DNA from: JBDLRH01 sp039800165
GTDB lineage: Bacteria; Pseudomonadota; Gammaproteobacteria; Burkholderiales; Burkholderiaceae_C
Reading direction: 5' to 3'
DNA length: 19,055 bases
Assembly: GCA_039800165.1 (NCBI GenBank)
Contig: JBDLRH010000008.1
Location: forward strand, 1 to 19,055
Made by a program: the position numbers and the translations under genes. Numbering within the stretch: the first letter of the stretch is position 1; the number at the start of each line of letters is the position of its first letter. The notes under the pieces were generated by a model. The model was not told the DNA's origin. It saw nothing but the letters and a program-made list of their open reading frames with translations, and did no database searches. Positions 7,596 through 15,129 of the stretch are shown one piece after another.

Positions 7596-8327
7596 TCAGG
7601 CGGCGCACCAGTCGGCCAGCCGCCCGCTGAAGTCCATCCACAGCGCCCACAGCGCCGCGCCCGCCAGCACCGCACCGGCCGCGCGGGTGCCGATGTCACT
7701 GGCCTGCGCGCGGTCGAAGTGCGCGCGCAGCCAACGCCACAGCCACGGCCCGGCCGCCAGCGACAACGCGCTGCCCACACCGAACATCGCCATGCTGATG
7801 GCGCCGCGCAGCGGCCCGCCCGACAGTGAGGCCACCAGCAGCGCCGAATACAGCAAGCCGCACGGCAGCAGCGCCCACATCGCGCCGGCGGCCCACACGC
7901 CGCGGTCGCTGGCGGTGAAGGGCCGCACCCGCTGCCACACACGCTGCCCCGCGCCTTGCACCCACAGCGGCTGGCGCGCCAGCACCAGCAGCATCAGGCC
8001 CCAGGCCAGCACCGCCAGGTGCATCAGCGTCCAGGCCGGGCGCAGCGCCTGCGACTGCGTGGCCATCCAGCCCAGCCCCTGCACCGCGCCGCCCGCCACC
8101 GCGCCGAGGCCCGCATAGCCGCTCAGGCGCCCCAGATGGAACAGCAGGCCGCGCTGCGCTGAGGCACAGCCCGCATCGGAAGACATCGCCCCCGCCGGTG
8201 CGCCTGATGCAGGCCGCTGCGGATGGAAGTGGATGATCGCCGCCGACGGCGCACCGCACATCGCGATGCAGTGCGGCCCACCGGCCACGCCCATCACCAG
8301 TGCCGTCAGTGCGAAGGCCAGGCTCAT
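7596..8327 (-). CDS. Sulfite exporter TauE/SafE (DsbD_2) family membrane protein
   Basis: A 243-residue polytopic membrane protein with about six hydrophobic segments, of the DsbD_2/TauE-SafE class often found in cbb3 oxidase clusters. Conserved cysteine motifs are GGPHCIAMCG (C20 and C24) in the first helix and LLPCGLLYSALL (C156) in the fourth or fifth helix, as in CcdA/DsbD-like redox or metal-handling proteins. The start at 8327 is chosen because the family begins directly with this first helix, and because it lies 13 bp after the hemN stop; a longer reading to 8459 would overlap hemN. It is the last gene of the minus-strand run, and its stop is one base from the convergent beta-CASP stop. 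A role in copper or thiol supply to the oxidase is suggested by context. Sulfite export is only a database name. Confidence 0.85.
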   Translation of the reverse strand: MSLAFALTALVMGVAGGPHCIAMCGAPSAAIIHFHPQRPASGAPAGAMSSDAGCASAQRGLLFHLGRLSGYAGLGAVAGGAVQGLGWMATQSQALRPAWTLMHLAVLAWGLMLLVLARQPLWVQGAGQRVWQRVRPFTASDRGVWAAGAMWALLPCGLLYSALLVASLSGGPLRGAISMAMFGVGSALSLAAGPWLWRWLRAHFDRAQASDIGTRAAGAVLAGAALWALWMDFSGRLADWCAA

Positions 8328-8340
8328 GGCGCCAATGCGT

Positions 8341-9774
8341 TCAGATGATGCGCGAGAAGCGCGCGCGGTTGCGGTCTGCCTGCAGGTAGCGGTCGAACAC
8401 CATCGCAATCGCGCGCACCAGGAACCAGCCGCTGGCGGTGACCTTGATGCCATGCGCATCCACCGTCACCAGGCCCTGCTTCTGCAGGTCGGCCAGCAGG
8501 GCCAGTTCGGCGGCAAAGTAGTCGCGGAAGTTCAGCAGCCAGGCATGCTCGATCTGCTCGAAGCTCAGCTGCCCCTGGCACATCAGCGCCATGATGACCG
8601 CGCGGCGCGCCAGGTCATCGCGGCTGAGGGCCAGGCCCCGCTCCACCGGAAAGCGGCCCTGCTCCAGATGGTCGGCATAGGCCTCCAGCGTCTTGGCGTT
8701 CTGGCTGTAGGTGGCGCCGATGCGACCGATGGCCGACACGCCCAGGCCGATCAGGTCGCAGTCGGGCTGGGTGCTGTAGCCCTGGAAGTTGCGGTGCAGC
8801 CGGCCCTGCTGCTTGGCCACCGCCAGCGCATCGGCGGGCAGCGCAAAGTGGTCCATGCCCACGTATACATAGCCCGCGCTGATGAAGGCCGCCAGAGCCT
8901 GCGACAGCATGCCGAGCTTGGCGCTGCCACCCGGCAGGTCGGCGCTGATGATGCGCCGCTGCGGCTTGAAGCGCTCGGGCAGGTGCGCATAGGCATACAG
9001 CGCAATGCGGTCCGGGCGCAGTTGCTGCACCTGGCGCAGCGTGCGCTCGAAGGACTCTCGCGTCTGCTTGGGCAGTCCGTAGATCAGGTCGACGTTGACC
9101 GACTCGAAGCCGATGCGGCGCGCCTCCTGCACCAGCGCGAACACCTGCTCTGCCGGCTGGATGCGGTGCACCGCCTTCTGCACCTCGGCATCGAAGTCCT
9201 GCACGCCAAAGCTCAGGCGGTTGAAGCCGAGCCGGTGCAGATGTTCCAGACGCTGCACATCCACCGTGCGCGGATCGACCTCGATCGAATACTCGCCACC
9301 AGGCACCAGCGCGAAGCTGCGGCGCAGCGCATCCATCAGCTGCGACAGCTCGGCATCGCTCAGGAAGGTGGGCGTGCCGCCGCCCAGGTGCAGCTGGCTC
9401 ACATGCTGGCTGATGCCCAGGATCTCGGTGTGCAGGTCGATCTCGCGCTCCAGCAGCCGCAGGTACTGCGCGGCGCGGCCGTGCTGCTTGGTCACGATCT
9501 TGTTGCAGGCGCAGTAGTAGCACAGCGACTCGCAAAACGGCACATGCACATACAGCGACAGCGGCTGGGTGATGGCCGACGGGCCTGCGCGGCGCTGGCG
9601 CAGCGCATCGGCGTAGTCGGTCGCGCCGAACGCCTCGACGAAGCGGTCGGCAGTGGGATACGAGGTGTAGCGTGGCCCCGCCACATCAAAGCGCTGCAGC
9701 AGGTCCTGCGGGATCACGGTCGGATGGCTCATGGCCTCCGACTGTGCCGCGCTGTCCAGGACAGGGGTTGACAT
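8341..9774 (-). CDS. hemN: Oxygen-independent coproporphyrinogen III dehydrogenase
   Basis: A radical SAM enzyme of 477 residues that converts coproporphyrinogen III to protoporphyrinogen IX without oxygen, in haem synthesis. The 4Fe-4S motif CESLCYYC uses C81, C85 and C88, followed by C90 as in true HemN. LHLGGGTPTFL is the SAM-binding glycine motif. GPRYTSYPTADRF near 33-45 is the HemN N-terminal signature, and the HemN C-terminal domain fills the last third. Two starts are possible. The ATG at 9774 has GAGGGG spaced 8 bases and is preferred. The ATG at 9732 gives a length closer to E. coli HemN, but its GGAGG is only 2 bases away. It lies 12 bp after fnr and 13 bp before the TauE/SafE gene. 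An FNR-like box covers the preferred start codon. Confidence 0.95.
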   Translation of the reverse strand: MSTPVLDSAAQSEAMSHPTVIPQDLLQRFDVAGPRYTSYPTADRFVEAFGATDYADALRQRRAGPSAITQPLSLYVHVPFCESLCYYCACNKIVTKQHGRAAQYLRLLEREIDLHTEILGISQHVSQLHLGGGTPTFLSDAELSQLMDALRRSFALVPGGEYSIEVDPRTVDVQRLEHLHRLGFNRLSFGVQDFDAEVQKAVHRIQPAEQVFALVQEARRIGFESVNVDLIYGLPKQTRESFERTLRQVQQLRPDRIALYAYAHLPERFKPQRRIISADLPGGSAKLGMLSQALAAFISAGYVYVGMDHFALPADALAVAKQQGRLHRNFQGYSTQPDCDLIGLGVSAIGRIGATYSQNAKTLEAYADHLEQGRFPVERGLALSRDDLARRAVIMALMCQGQLSFEQIEHAWLLNFRDYFAAELALLADLQKQGLVTVDAHGIKVTASGWFLVRAIAMVFDRYLQADRNRARFSRII

Positions 9775-9781
9775 GGATCAA
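9768..9781 (-). promoter_or_regulatory. FNR/ANR-type box over the hemN start codon
   Basis: On the minus strand the sequence reads TTGAT-CCAT-GTCAA, matching 9 of 10 positions of the TTGAT-N4-ATCAA consensus. It lies between the fnr stop and hemN and contains the hemN ATG (9774-9772). An activator centred at -41.5 would give a start near 9733, directly before the alternative ATG at 9732, but no convincing -10 is present there. It may be a repressor site, a site for a short leaderless transcript, or a chance match. Confidence 0.45.
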
Positions 9782-9786
9782 TCCCC

Positions 9787-10668
9787 TCAGTGCACCCGCT
9801 GCTCGAACACCCGCTTGAGCCGCTCGATGTCAAGGATGCGCACATGCCGCTTGTCCACCTCGAGCAGGCCCTGCGCCTGGAAGGCCGAGAAGCTGCGGCT
9901 GACCGTCTCGAGCTTCATGCCGAGGTAGCTGCCGATCTCGGCGCGCGACATGCGCATGTGGAACTCGGTGGCCGAGTAGCCGCGCGCGGCCAGCCGCTGC
10001 GACAGGTTCAGCAGGAAGGCGGCCAGCCGCTCCTCGGCGTTCATGCTGCCCAGCAGCATCATCAGGCTGTGCTCGCGCAGGATCTCGCGGCTCATGAGCC
10101 GGCCCACCACCTGCTGCAGCCCGCTGCCCTGCGCGGCCAGCTGCGTGAGCTGCGAATACGGAATCAGGCAGACCTCGGTGTCTTCCAGCGCCTCGGCCTG
10201 GCTGGCATGGTGGCCATGCGCCACCGCGTCCAGGCCCAGCAGTTCGCCGGCCATGGAGAAGCCGGACACCTGCTCGCGGCCATCGGCCAGCGTGAGTGTG
10301 GACTTGAAGGTGCCGCTGCGCACCGCATAGATGTATTGGAAGGGCTGGCCTGCGCGAAACAGCGTCTCGCCAGCCTTCACCTTGCGCCGCCCGAGTGCAA
10401 GCGTGTCCAGCGCCTGCTGGTCGGGCGCGGTCATGCCGCCAGGCAGGCACAGGTCGCGCAGGTTGCAGGCCGAGCACTGCGTCTGCATCGGCGGCACCGC
10501 CACCGGCGCGGCACGCAGGCTGCGCACGGACACGCGCGAGATCAGCTCGCGTGCCTCTTTCCCGTCACGTGCATCGCGCTCATCGCCTGGACTGCGCTTG
10601 TCAGGCGCATGGCGCGCGTGGCCAAGGTCGCGGGGTTCCTGCATCGGACGAAGGGCGGTCACGGTCAT
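9787..10668 (-). CDS. fnr: FNR-type oxygen-sensing transcriptional regulator
   Basis: A 293-residue CRP/FNR regulator that binds a 4Fe-4S cluster and activates anaerobic genes. Cluster cysteines are C65, C68 and C74 (CSACNLRDLC, C-x2-C-x5-C) and C167 (EVCLIPYSQL). All four equivalents of E. coli C20, C23, C29 and C122 are present. The cyclic-nucleotide-like sensor domain runs from about 85 to 190, followed by a dimer helix. The HTH is RAEIGSYLGMKLETVSR, with E254, S257 and R258 matching the E, S and R that read TTGAT. The start at 10668 has GAGGAG overlapping the stop of the preceding receiver gene. This gives an N-terminal extension of about 60 charged, likely disordered residues before the first cysteine, longer than in E. 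coli; an ATG at residue 61 would be too close to the cysteines. Predicted targets include ccoN and possibly hemN. Confidence 0.95.
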   Translation of the reverse strand: MTVTALRPMQEPRDLGHARHAPDKRSPGDERDARDGKEARELISRVSVRSLRAAPVAVPPMQTQCSACNLRDLCLPGGMTAPDQQALDTLALGRRKVKAGETLFRAGQPFQYIYAVRSGTFKSTLTLADGREQVSGFSMAGELLGLDAVAHGHHASQAEALEDTEVCLIPYSQLTQLAAQGSGLQQVVGRLMSREILREHSLMMLLGSMNAEERLAAFLLNLSQRLAARGYSATEFHMRMSRAEIGSYLGMKLETVSRSFSAFQAQGLLEVDKRHVRILDIERLKRVFEQRVH

Positions 10669-10678
10669 GGTCGACTCC

Positions 10679-11185
10679 TCATGAAACGCGGCGATGAAGG
10701 CCGCTGCGGTGATGGCTGGCGCAGTCGCTGACGGCTGCGGCCAGTTGCTCGAACTCGGTGGACTTGTCCAGGTAGCGGCTGGCGCCGTCGGCCAGGTAGC
10801 GGCGGCGGTAGGCGTCGTCATGGTTGTTGCTGAACACGACGAAGGCCACCTCGGGCTGGGCAGCGCGCACGCTGCGCAGCACCTGCAGCCCGGTGCCGCC
10901 TTGCAGATGCACGTCAAGCACCACCACGTCGGGGCGGCTGTCGCGGATGCCGGCAATCGACGCCTGCGGCGTGGCGGCCTCACCCACCACGCACATCGCG
11001 GCGGTGGCCAGCAGCCGCGCGATGCGCTCGCGCACCGGCTGCGAATCCTCGGCCAGGAACACCCGGATCGGGGCTGCGCCCGCTGCCGCTGCCGTGGCTG
11101 CTATGGCTGCTGTAGGGGTCGCAGGTGTTGCAGGTGCATTCGGGTCCATGCCTGCATCGTCGCGCGCTGCCATGCGCACGGCCAT
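10679..11185 (-). CDS. Single-domain response regulator (receiver only)
   Basis: A 168-residue protein made of an Ala/Pro-rich N-terminal linker (about 1-38) and one receiver domain (about 39-155), with no output domain. Acidic residues E46 and D47, phospho-acceptor D91 (VVVLDVHLQGG), S119 (VVFSN) and K141 (YLDKS) form a complete phosphorylation site. It lies 10 bp before fnr and 75 bp after the NarL-type regulator. The start is uncertain: ATGs at 11185, 11173 and 11149 all have weak ribosome binding sites, and the shortest would still keep the whole receiver. Likely roles are a phosphate sink or a protein-protein adaptor for the upstream kinase. FrrA between fixJ and fixK2 in Bradyrhizobium is a positional analogue. 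Confidence 0.85.
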   Translation of the reverse strand: MAVRMAARDDAGMDPNAPATPATPTAAIAATAAAAGAAPIRVFLAEDSQPVRERIARLLATAAMCVVGEAATPQASIAGIRDSRPDVVVLDVHLQGGTGLQVLRSVRAAQPEVAFVVFSNNHDDAYRRRYLADGASRYLDKSTEFEQLAAAVSDCASHHRSGLHRRVS

Positions 11186-11238
11186 CGTCCGTGGACGAGT
11201 TACAGCATCGGAGGGCTCCGAAGCGCGGCTCGGACGAT
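11184..11238. repeat. Nested inverted repeats upstream of the receiver gene
   Basis: TCGGAG-GG-CTCCGA at 11208-11221 is a 14-bp dyad. Outer arms ATCGTCCG (11184-11191) and CGGACGAT (11231-11238) are exact reverse complements, 39 bases apart. They occupy the 75-bp gap between the NarL regulator and the receiver gene, on whose predicted start codon the first arm ends. They could be an operator or a leader structure; the two repeats are not exactly concentric. Confidence 0.4.
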
Positions 11239-11245
11239 TCCTAGG

Positions 11246-11271
11246 CGCAGCCCCGGACGGCTAGGGCTGCG
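11246..11271 (-). other. Perfect 8-bp stem-loop over the NarL-type regulator stop codon
   Basis: CGCAGCCC (11246-11253) and GGGCTGCG (11264-11271) are exact reverse complements around a 10-base loop that holds the TAG stop (11261-11263). There is no T-run after it on the minus strand, so it is not a classical terminator. It may be an mRNA-stabilising, attenuating or Rho-assisting structure. Confidence 0.4.
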
Positions 11272-11905
11272 GGTCGGCCAGGCCATGGCGCATGGCGTAG
11301 CGCATCAGGTCGCTGGCGTTGTCCACGCCAAGCTTGTGCATCAGGTTGGTCTTGTGGGTGCTGACCGTCTTGACCGACAGGTGCAGCCGCTGCGCGATGG
11401 CACTGACCGCCTCGCCGGCGACGAGTGCCTCGAACACCTGAAACTCCCGGTCGGACAGCGCCTCGTGCGGCGCGCGATCGCCCGCCCCGGGCGCCGCCCC
11501 CAGCGCCAGCTGTTCGGCCACCTCGGCGCTGATCCACGCGCCGCCGGCGGCCACCTTGCGCAGCGCCTGCCCCAGCAGCGCCGGCGCACTTTCCTTGGTC
11601 AGGTAGCCGTTGGCGCCGGCCTTGATGGCGCGCACCGCGTACTGCAGTTCCTCGTGCATGCTCAGCACCAGGATGCGCAGCGCGGGCCGCTCGCTGCGTA
11701 CCCAGCGCAGCAGCTCCATGCCGCTCTTGCCGGGCATCGACAGGTCCAGCAGCAGCAGGTCGAACGCGAGCGTGCGCACGCGCTCCATCACCTCGGTGCC
11801 GTTGGCGGCCTCGCCCACCACCTGCAGCTCGCCGGCGTCGGCCACCAGCCGCTTGAGGCCTTCACGCACGATGGCGTGGTCATCGGCGATCACCACCCGC
11901 TTCAT
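11261..11905 (-). CDS. NarL/FixJ-family response regulator with LuxR HTH
   Basis: A 214-residue two-component regulator. The receiver (about 1-120) has D8 and D9, phospho-acceptor D54 (LLLDLSMPGKSG), S82 and K104 (GYLTKES). The C-terminal LuxR HTH (about 148-205) shows LSDREFQVFEALVAG followed by SAIAQRLHLSVKTVSTHKTNLMHKLGV, the usual four-helix pattern. Its ATG overlaps the stop of the histidine kinase gene by 4 bp (ATGA), so the pair is translationally coupled and almost certainly cognate. Target genes are not shown by sequence; the adjacent receiver-fnr-hemN genes and the cbb3 operon are candidates. Confidence 0.93.
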   Translation of the reverse strand: MKRVVIADDHAIVREGLKRLVADAGELQVVGEAANGTEVMERVRTLAFDLLLLDLSMPGKSGMELLRWVRSERPALRILVLSMHEELQYAVRAIKAGANGYLTKESAPALLGQALRKVAAGGAWISAEVAEQLALGAAPGAGDRAPHEALSDREFQVFEALVAGEAVSAIAQRLHLSVKTVSTHKTNLMHKLGVDNASDLMRYAMRHGLADPQP

Positions 11906-13032
11906 GCGCCCGCCCCGATGAAGCCCGGTGGCGCCGCGGTGTCGTCGCCCGCCAGCGGCGCACGCACCTCGATGCGCGTGCCCTCGCCCGGGCGGCTGAT
12001 CACCTCGAGCTCGGCGCCCATCAGCTGCACCCGCTCGCGCAGGCCCATCAGCCCCATCGACTGCGGCTGGCGCGGCGCGGCCAGATCGAACCCCACACCG
12101 TTGTCGGCCACCAGCAAGCTCAGCCAGCCGGCGCGCCCGGGGAGGGGCAGCAGCTCCAGGTCGACCCGGCTGGCCTGTGCATGCTTGCCGATGTTGGCCA
12201 GCGATTCCTGCACGATGCGAAACAGCGCGGTGGCATGCATGGCATCGGGCTCCAGCGCCTCGTCGAGCGCCAGGTCCACCGGCACGCCATGCCGCTCGGT
12301 GAAGCGCTGCGCCAGCCACTCGAGCGCAGGCACCAGGCCCAGGTCGTCGAGCAGCAGCGGCCGCAGGTCGGCAGCGATGCGGCGGGTGGAGGCCACCGTC
12401 TCGTCCAGCATCGACTGCATCGTGGCCAGGCGCGCCGCCACCTCCAGGCAGCGCGCGTCACGCAGCTCGGCATGCATCGCCTGCACCCGCTCGTGCAGCC
12501 ACTGCGTGTCCATCTTCAGGGCAGCGAGCGACTGCGCCAGCTCGTCATGCAGCTCGCGCGCCACGCGCGACTTCTCGGCCTCGCGGATCTGGTGCGCCTG
12601 CGATGCAAAGCGGTGCAGCTCGGCCTGTACCGCCACGCGCTCGGTCACGTCGCGCAGGATCACGGTGAACAGCTTGCCCTGCGGCGTGTCAACCTGCGAG
12701 ATCGACGCCTCAAGCGGAAACTCTTCGCCGCTGCGACGCAGCCCGCGCACCACGGCCGCGCGGCCCATGCGCCGCGACGAGCCGCCGGTGTCGGCAAAGC
12801 GCTCCATGTGCGCGCCGTGGTCGTGATGAAAGCGCTGCGGGATCAGCAGCGACAGGCTCTGGCCCAGGGCCTGCGCCGCGCTCCAGCCGAACACCTGCTC
12901 GGCGGCGCGGTTGTACAGGACGATGCGGTGGGTGGCATCCACCGTCACCACCGCGTCCATGGCCGAATCGACCAGACTTTGCAGTCGCTGGTCGTTCACT
13001 TCACCGCGAATCAGGTCGTGCGGAACCACCAC
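11902..13032 (-). CDS. Soluble PAS-domain sensor histidine kinase (HisKA_3 / NarX-type)
   Basis: A 376-residue kinase without any transmembrane segment. A PAS domain spans about 14-132 (LVDSAMDAVVTVDATHRIVLYN to LFTVILRDVTER). The dimerisation/phosphoacceptor box is RVARELHDELAQSLAALKMD with H162. The HATPase part shows E276-x3-N280-x3-H284, DNGVGF (310-315) and GLMGLRER (327-334). H72 in the PAS segment HHDHGAHMERF lines up by eye with the haem-ligand histidine of FixL (RHDSYISRY), so a haem-based oxygen or redox input is possible. Many PAS proteins without haem also have His here. The start is uncertain: two tandem GTG codons (13032 and 13029) lack a clear ribosome binding site, but the next ATG would cut into the PAS domain. 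It is coupled to the NarL-type regulator. Confidence 0.9.
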   Translation of the reverse strand: MVVPHDLIRGEVNDQRLQSLVDSAMDAVVTVDATHRIVLYNRAAEQVFGWSAAQALGQSLSLLIPQRFHHDHGAHMERFADTGGSSRRMGRAAVVRGLRRSGEEFPLEASISQVDTPQGKLFTVILRDVTERVAVQAELHRFASQAHQIREAEKSRVARELHDELAQSLAALKMDTQWLHERVQAMHAELRDARCLEVAARLATMQSMLDETVASTRRIAADLRPLLLDDLGLVPALEWLAQRFTERHGVPVDLALDEALEPDAMHATALFRIVQESLANIGKHAQASRVDLELLPLPGRAGWLSLLVADNGVGFDLAAPRQPQSMGLMGLRERVQLMGAELEVISRPGEGTRIEVRAPLAGDDTAAPPGFIGAGA

Positions 13033-13041
13033 ACAACTGTA

Positions 13042-13059
13042 CCGCAGCGCCGCCTGCGG
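13042..13059 (-). other. Short stem-loop between the cbb3 accessory genes and the kinase
   Basis: CCGCAG (13042-13047) and CTGCGG (13054-13059) form a 6-bp stem with a 6-base loop in the 60-bp gap after the small membrane protein. No T-run follows. It is a weak candidate for a Rho-type or processing site between the two gene groups. No promoter for the kinase was recognised in the gap. Confidence 0.25.
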
Positions 13060-13092
13060 CAGGGCCCTGAGACGCTGCGCTGCGCTGAGGGA

Positions 13093-13329
13093 CTAGCGCC
13101 GATCGGGGGTGGATGTGCCGTGCAGCACCAGCGTCATCGCGCAGGTACCGGCAGCGATGAACCAGAACAGGAAGAAGGCCGCGGTGTAGACCGTCTGGCG
13201 CGACCAGCCCCGGGCGCCCGCAGCGCCCAGCAGGTCGGCCGGATCGACCCAGGCAAACACCAGCATCTCGAGCGCGCAGGCCGCCAGAAAGGCGGGCCAG
13301 GCCACCACCATCAGCTGTCGGGCGGTCAT
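13093..13329 (-). CDS. Small two-helix membrane protein of unknown function
   Basis: A 78-residue protein with two hydrophobic helices (about 6-28 and 47-69), joined by a short loop with DPADLLGAAGARGWSRQ. Helix 2 is rich in Phe and Trp (AAFFLFWFIAA). The start at 13329 is supported by a strong GAGGGGG spaced about 6 bases; an upstream start at 13362 would overlap fixH and adds only basic residues. It is 10 bp after fixH and is the last gene of the cco group. Its position suggests a cbb3 assembly or accessory role. No known motif or metal-binding cysteine pair is recognised, so no function is assigned. Confidence 0.75.
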   Translation of the reverse strand: MTARQLMVVAWPAFLAACALEMLVFAWVDPADLLGAAGARGWSRQTVYTAAFFLFWFIAAGTCAMTLVLHGTSTPDRR

Positions 13330-13339
13330 GCGCACCCCC

Positions 13340-13612
13340 TCACTGCGCCGGGGTGGCCGCATGGTTGCGGCCCTGCACGGCTGGCAGGTGCGCGCGGTCG
13401 CGCAGCTCGAGGGTGCGGTTGATCTCGATGCCCTTGCGGTAATAGTCCTCGGTCACCAGCGCGTCGGGCGAGCGCAGCGCCAGCCACAGGGTGACGAAGC
13501 CGGCGACGATCACCACCAGCGGGCCGGCCAGCACCAGCCACACATGGCCGTGGCGCCACCACGGTGCGGGTGACGGGGAATGTGTGGCCTCTTGCATCAC
13601 GGTTTTTTGCAT
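13340..13612 (-). CDS. fixH: Short FixH/CcoH-type cbb3 oxidase assembly protein
   Basis: A 90-residue protein with one transmembrane helix (about 24-46) and the FixH signature EDYYRKGIEIN at 55-65. FixH/CcoH assists copper and subunit assembly of cbb3 oxidase. Compared with rhizobial FixH (about 150-170 residues), only the helix and the first part of the domain are present, and the C-terminal beta-rich part is missing. No frameshift remnant is evident, because the following bases start a separate gene with its own ribosome binding site. The start at 13612 is fixed by a strong AAGGAG; a TTG at 13627 overlapping the ccoG stop is less likely. It follows ccoG directly, as expected. Confidence 0.8.
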   Translation of the reverse strand: MQKTVMQEATHSPSPAPWWRHGHVWLVLAGPLVVIVAGFVTLWLALRSPDALVTEDYYRKGIEINRTLELRDRAHLPAVQGRNHAATPAQ

Positions 13613-13618
13613 CAGGGT

Positions 13619-13623
13619 CTCCT

Positions 13624-13624
<1 letters not shown>
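13619..13624 (-). promoter_or_regulatory. Ribosome binding site that sets the fixH start
   Basis: AAGGAG on the minus strand lies 6 bases before the ATG at 13612-13610 and touches the ccoG stop codon (TGA at 13626-13624). It decides between the ATG at 13612 and the TTG at 13627. Confidence 0.75.
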
Positions 13625-15111
<1,487 letters not shown>

Positions 15112-15129
15112 GCTGGCTCCAGGGCCGGG

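Noticed and set aside
6170..7942. 590-codon minus-strand open frame opposite the beta-CASP gene
   Set aside because: No domain, spans the convergent junction, and would overlap the TauE/SafE gene in another frame.
8233..9771. 512-codon plus-strand open frame opposite hemN
   Set aside because: hemN has the radical SAM motif and full family length; the mirror frame has only low-complexity sequence.
10694..12826. 710-codon plus-strand open frame opposite the receiver, NarL-type regulator and kinase genes
   Set aside because: It crosses three real genes with clear catalytic motifs and has no recognisable domain or ribosome binding site.
13060..13092. CCCT and AGGG repeats after the small membrane protein as a terminator stem
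   Set aside because: Beyond four pairs the arms are mirror-like and not complementary, and no T-run follows.
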